64,000 bases of DNA from Capillidium heterosporum. Lineage: Eukaryota > Entomophthoromycota > Entomophthoromycetes > Entomophthorales > Capillidiaceae. Below, one piece after another: positions 60,807-64,000 of this stretch. The translations under genes were made by a program, and so were the position numbers. Numbering within the stretch: position 1 is the first letter of the stretch; each line of letters begins with the position of its first letter. The notes under the pieces are model-generated. The model saw nothing but the letters and a program-made list of their open reading frames with translations. It had not been told where the DNA came from and made no database searches. The stretch lies in the NCBI GenBank assembly GCA_016630905.1, contig WBMQ01000003.1, forward strand, positions 186,001 to 250,000, written 5' to 3'.

Positions 60807-61833
60807 GTTACAAAGTAATGGACAAAGGAAACAGCAGAGATTGTTGGCAAATTTACAAAGGCACTGCTACTTATCATACTACCTACGCTTTTTATATTCT
60901 GCAAAAGTTGATGCTGTATACTTTATTTAATAAGGTGGCGAACTGAAGTTGGTTGGGAGTAAGCTGGATAGAACTGAAACTCCTTGAGGGCTTTATCGAC
61001 CTGAATAGAATCTGTCCTTTTGCATTGGAAAGTTATGAAAACTGATGGGGATTCTGTAAGACCGAAAATCGGATTTCATATTATCCAATTAAGCATAGCC
61101 AACCATTGAGACCATTTGATGGAAGTATTGGTCAAGAGTAGTAGCATTCATTGAGTAAATGACGTCGAGGTTTGGCTACAGAAACCTGAACTTGGTTGAT
61201 GAATCACAAGACTCAGTAGGAATTCTTGAAAGCCTGTATAGGAAGATAGAAAACAATGGTTCAATAAGATATTGACTTGGAGGTTGAAGTGTAAACTACA
61301 CTTTTAAAATACATAGGTTATACAGACGTACATGTGTTTAATAGTAACATTGAAATTGCGAACTATATCTTTTATTTAAGAGCATTCCCATAAAGCTTAT
61401 ATATAGTTAATTGCAAATAGATGCCCTTATTGTAGAACTTTATACATGATTGGATTTCCTCCAGAATATATTTGTATATGCTTACTATTTAGAAGGTTAG
61501 AAAAACATTCTTTACAGTACTAATAAAACTATCGATAGATAATTTATATTCAGTATATAAACTGTTGGATTGTAGATACGAAACAAAAAGCATCATCCAT
61601 TACCTATAGATACTTAATATAGCTGAATTTTATTGCTCGCAATTAAAATCAGACTAGATTAAACATAAGCGGTACTTTAGTTCTACTATACTGGTATGTT
61701 TGAAAATGTACCTAAGTTTGTTCGGGACTTTACATTTTAAATCTAAAATATGTTGATAGAAATATTATACTTTGCACCCTATGCTACTACTAACAGCTAT
61801 ACTACAATCTAAATAAGCCAGTTAACTTTATTT
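60807..61833. other. Intergenic stretch upstream of the PhoD-like gene
   Basis: No gene recognised. It lies between the start of the PhoD-like gene and the 3' end of BTB copy D, both on the minus strand. Confidence 0.5.
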
Positions 61834-62430
61834 CTACTTCCTCATAAGGATGTTGCACAGATCAATAAAGTCACTAGAATAGCTTTTGAGCAGCTCCTTC
61901 AGATTGGTTTCCTTGTTCATCTCTTCCCGTTTCCTTTCAGATGACAAGGTAGCTATAAAATATTCGTCTGATCTTAAAATTGAAAAAAACTTTAAAAGGA
62001 TAAAGCTATCTTTAAAGACATCTATAATTACGATAGCGTTCTTGAGTATCATGTTGAAATCAACAGTGTTCTATCCGCTGAGTTTAGTATAGATCTTGAC
62101 AGCGTCTTCAACCTTTCCCATTTATATAAACTCAGAACTTAGCTTGTTGATACATAGGATGTAAATGAGCTCCTTGAGGCTTTTTAACCTGATATTCTCG
62201 AATTTGATAGTTCCAGTTAAACTTCCCTTCATATCTACAACTAAGCATCTGCTTGAAACAGTTTGGTACTAATATCAGTATAGCTTTTTTGATATGCATC
62301 ACTTCGGCCTTTCCTTTGTCCATCGAACTTTTTGAATAAATATGGATTTTCTTTGAGCTACACTTGGTTTTGCTAAAGCTGTACGCTTATCTCCGTTGTC
62401 AAAGTCAATATCAGTTTTGATTACTTTGGA
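61834..62430 (-). pseudogene. BTB-family copy D, rearranged
   Basis: Read on the minus strand: an N-terminal remnant near 62350-62430 (KVIKTDIDFDNGDKR) runs almost directly into the BTB core (KAEVMHIKKAILILVPNCFKQML, FEN-IRLKSLKELIYILCINKLSSEF after a shift), then GKVEDAVKIYTKLS, a stop, NMILKNAIVIIDVFKDSFILLKF and KELLKSYSSDFIDLCNILMRK. About 130 residues between the N-terminal piece and the BTB core are missing, and stops and shifts break the frame. Confidence 0.82.
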
Positions 62431-63180
62431 TATTACTGTATCAGACTTGATATTATATCTATTTTCGATGGATGAGATCGAATGTATTGTAAAAGCAAAT
62501 CCTCTTTATAACTTTGTTGAGATTTACTTGGTGCTTCTAGTTATTGAGTATGCATTAATAAGCTCAACTATATCTTTAAAGACCTATAAATGAATGTTAT
62601 GGTTTAAATTTATTTGAAATTTCAATATTGGCACAAATTTATGAATTAGATCAGAAATATGCTTTATAAGTTGATCGTAAATAACTTTTCTAATAATAGT
62701 GGATATATCTGTAAAAAGTTGAGCTGCCTTATATACTGTCAAAGGAAATACCTAGTATATATATTAAAGCACTATTTAATGACAACTTAAATCATATTAG
62801 CAGTGTCGAACATATATTTATCTTTTTATGTTCGTTTTCAAAGAGGGCATGGCAAATTTTGTGTTCTGTTCTTAGTCAAGACCGGCTTCAAAAAATCGAG
62901 TACATTCTTATTTTAACCAAACTTTGATATTAATCATAGAAATCTAAAGTATATTTGGCTTCTAATTTTATATAAGCAAGCGGCTAGTACTTAGGGATGG
63001 TTCTTCAATATATTCCTAGCTGCTTCAGTTTCGAAGGATTGCGTATTTTCATCCAACTTTAGATGGGAGAACAAGTTATACGAAGATTTGTGTTGGCCTA
63101 AATATATGTGGGAATGCAATCATGCTGCTTGAAATTATATGTTATTAGGCATCCAATTAATAAAAAATCGAGGTAATAAC
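62431..63180. other. Gene-free stretch between BTB copies D and E
   Basis: AT-rich; no gene recognised. A short plus-strand frame at 62396-62593 has no domain. Confidence 0.5.
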
Positions 63181-63985
63181 TAGCTTTATTTAGTTTTGTC
63201 TATAAGAATATTGCAAAAGTTTACAAAATTGCTGGCTGGATACCCTTTGAGCATTTCCTTTAACTCGTTCCCCTTGTTTATCTTCCAGCTACTTTCAAAC
63301 TGAAACAAATACGCCTATAGAGGTTGTCGGAAGCCTTAAAATCAAATCAGAGCCAAAGTTTTAAGCCGTTATCAAAGTTATCTACAACTACGATGACATT
63401 CTCGAGCATTTCGTTGTAATAAAAAACATCCCACTCATTAATCCTGCTATAAATTCACATGATATTGTTGACTATCTATGTCCTGATAAATTCGATGTCT
63501 AATTTACCTATATATAAGAGATAGATAAGTGTTTTAAGACTCTCCAAACTGATCTCTTAGACTTTTATAATGCTTATAAAGCTCTCGTTCGAGTCGAAAG
63601 TAACCATTTTGTAAGCTATCATTATTATATAAGCCACCTTATCTATAAGACTAAAGTCGCAAAGGATGGTGACATATCCACCTCAGACTATTGGATTCTC
63701 AAGGGAGATGCTGCTTTGATCAAACTCCAAGCCATCGTTTGGATTTGCGATTTCACCATCTGTTTTGATTAAAAACCTTTTGTTCTTAAGATTCTCGACG
63801 ATGTCAAATAGAAAGTAACCTACAAATGAGGTCAATTGAGACTCTAAAGTACAAGTACTTACGTTATATACTCTTTTTGAGTGGTTATGAATCGTCACTA
63901 AGCTGCACCTGTATTATCTAAAGTTGTATGGTTTATCTCTTATTGAAATCGATATCAGTTTACCGCTTTGAACATGTTTGCAATA
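63181..63985 (-). pseudogene. BTB-family copy E, broken
   Basis: On the minus strand: a stop-containing first exon near 63860-63985 (RDKPYNFR, a stop, YRCSLVTIHNHSKRVYN), an intron with GTAAGT donor and TTTGTAG acceptor, then GYFLFDIVENLKNKRFLIKTDGEIANPNDGLEFDQSSISLENP, a TGA and GGYVTILCDFSL. Further down the strand, decayed pieces of the BTB and helical tail are seen to about 63200 (ending NKGNELKEMLKGYP). Splice sites are kept but at least two stops fall in coding parts. Confidence 0.8.
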
Positions 63986-64000
63986 AATTCGAAATATTGA

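Noticed and set aside
1-64000. tRNA, rRNA, CRISPR arrays and intact transposons.
   Set aside because: I looked for B-box-like GGTTCGA words, long repeats with spacers, transposase or reverse-transcriptase motifs and terminal repeats, and found none that held up.

Overview
The window looks like nuclear DNA of a fungus. It has split genes with many short introns (about 30-60 nt, GTA- or GTT-type donors, TAG/AAG acceptors), AT-rich intergenic DNA, a fungal Kre9/Knh1-like GPI-anchored wall protein and a Vps10 sorting receptor. An early-diverging (zygomycete-grade, for example Entomophthoromycotina-like) fungus is my guess from overall style. It is not demonstrated.

Layout. 0-16 kb is mostly gene-poor, AT-rich DNA with three single genes: a C2H2 zinc-finger protein (1.6-2.4 kb, minus), a GPI-anchored Kre9/Knh-like protein (9.4-9.9 kb, minus) and an ankyrin-repeat protein (12.3-13.0 kb, minus). 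16.3-34.9 kb is gene-dense and mostly housekeeping: Prp46/PLRG1 splicing factor, a very large Vps10 receptor with three Vps10 units, the unfolded-protein sensor IRE1, a coiled-coil/low-complexity nuclear-type protein (INO80-subunit-like, tentative), mitochondrial ATP synthase OSCP and prefoldin subunit 5. 35-44 kb is a rearranged duplication zone. It holds a decayed copy of a Tim17-like gene, duplicated intergenic DNA and a second, mosaic IRE1 copy, followed by the intact Tim17-like gene. 44.5-52.2 kb is again housekeeping: the proteasome chaperone Nas2/PSMD9, a mitochondrial carrier, Golgi Sys1 and PP4 regulatory subunit 3 (Psy2/SMEK). 53-64 kb is an accessory tail with five copies of one BTB/POZ gene family, only one apparently intact, flanking a PhoD-like phosphatase gene.

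The genes do not form a pathway cluster. Several act in the secretory system (IRE1, Vps10, Sys1, Kre9-like), but nothing in the sequence shows linked regulation.

The most interesting signals are: (1) an IRE1 paralogue carrying two tracts (403 bp with one mismatch, 406 bp with none) identical to the intact IRE1, separated by clearly diverged DNA and located 11 kb away in opposite orientation, with a kinase HRD-to-HGD change and an RNase RN-to-RT change; (2) a triple-unit Vps10 receptor; (3) the decaying BTB family array; (4) single-base frame disruptions in Vps10, IRE1b and the PhoD gene, which are either assembly errors or real lesions. Splice sites were placed by eye from reading frame, consensus and homology. 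Spliced lengths were checked for divisibility by three; they fit except in Vps10 and PhoD, where the misfit equals the frameshift reported.
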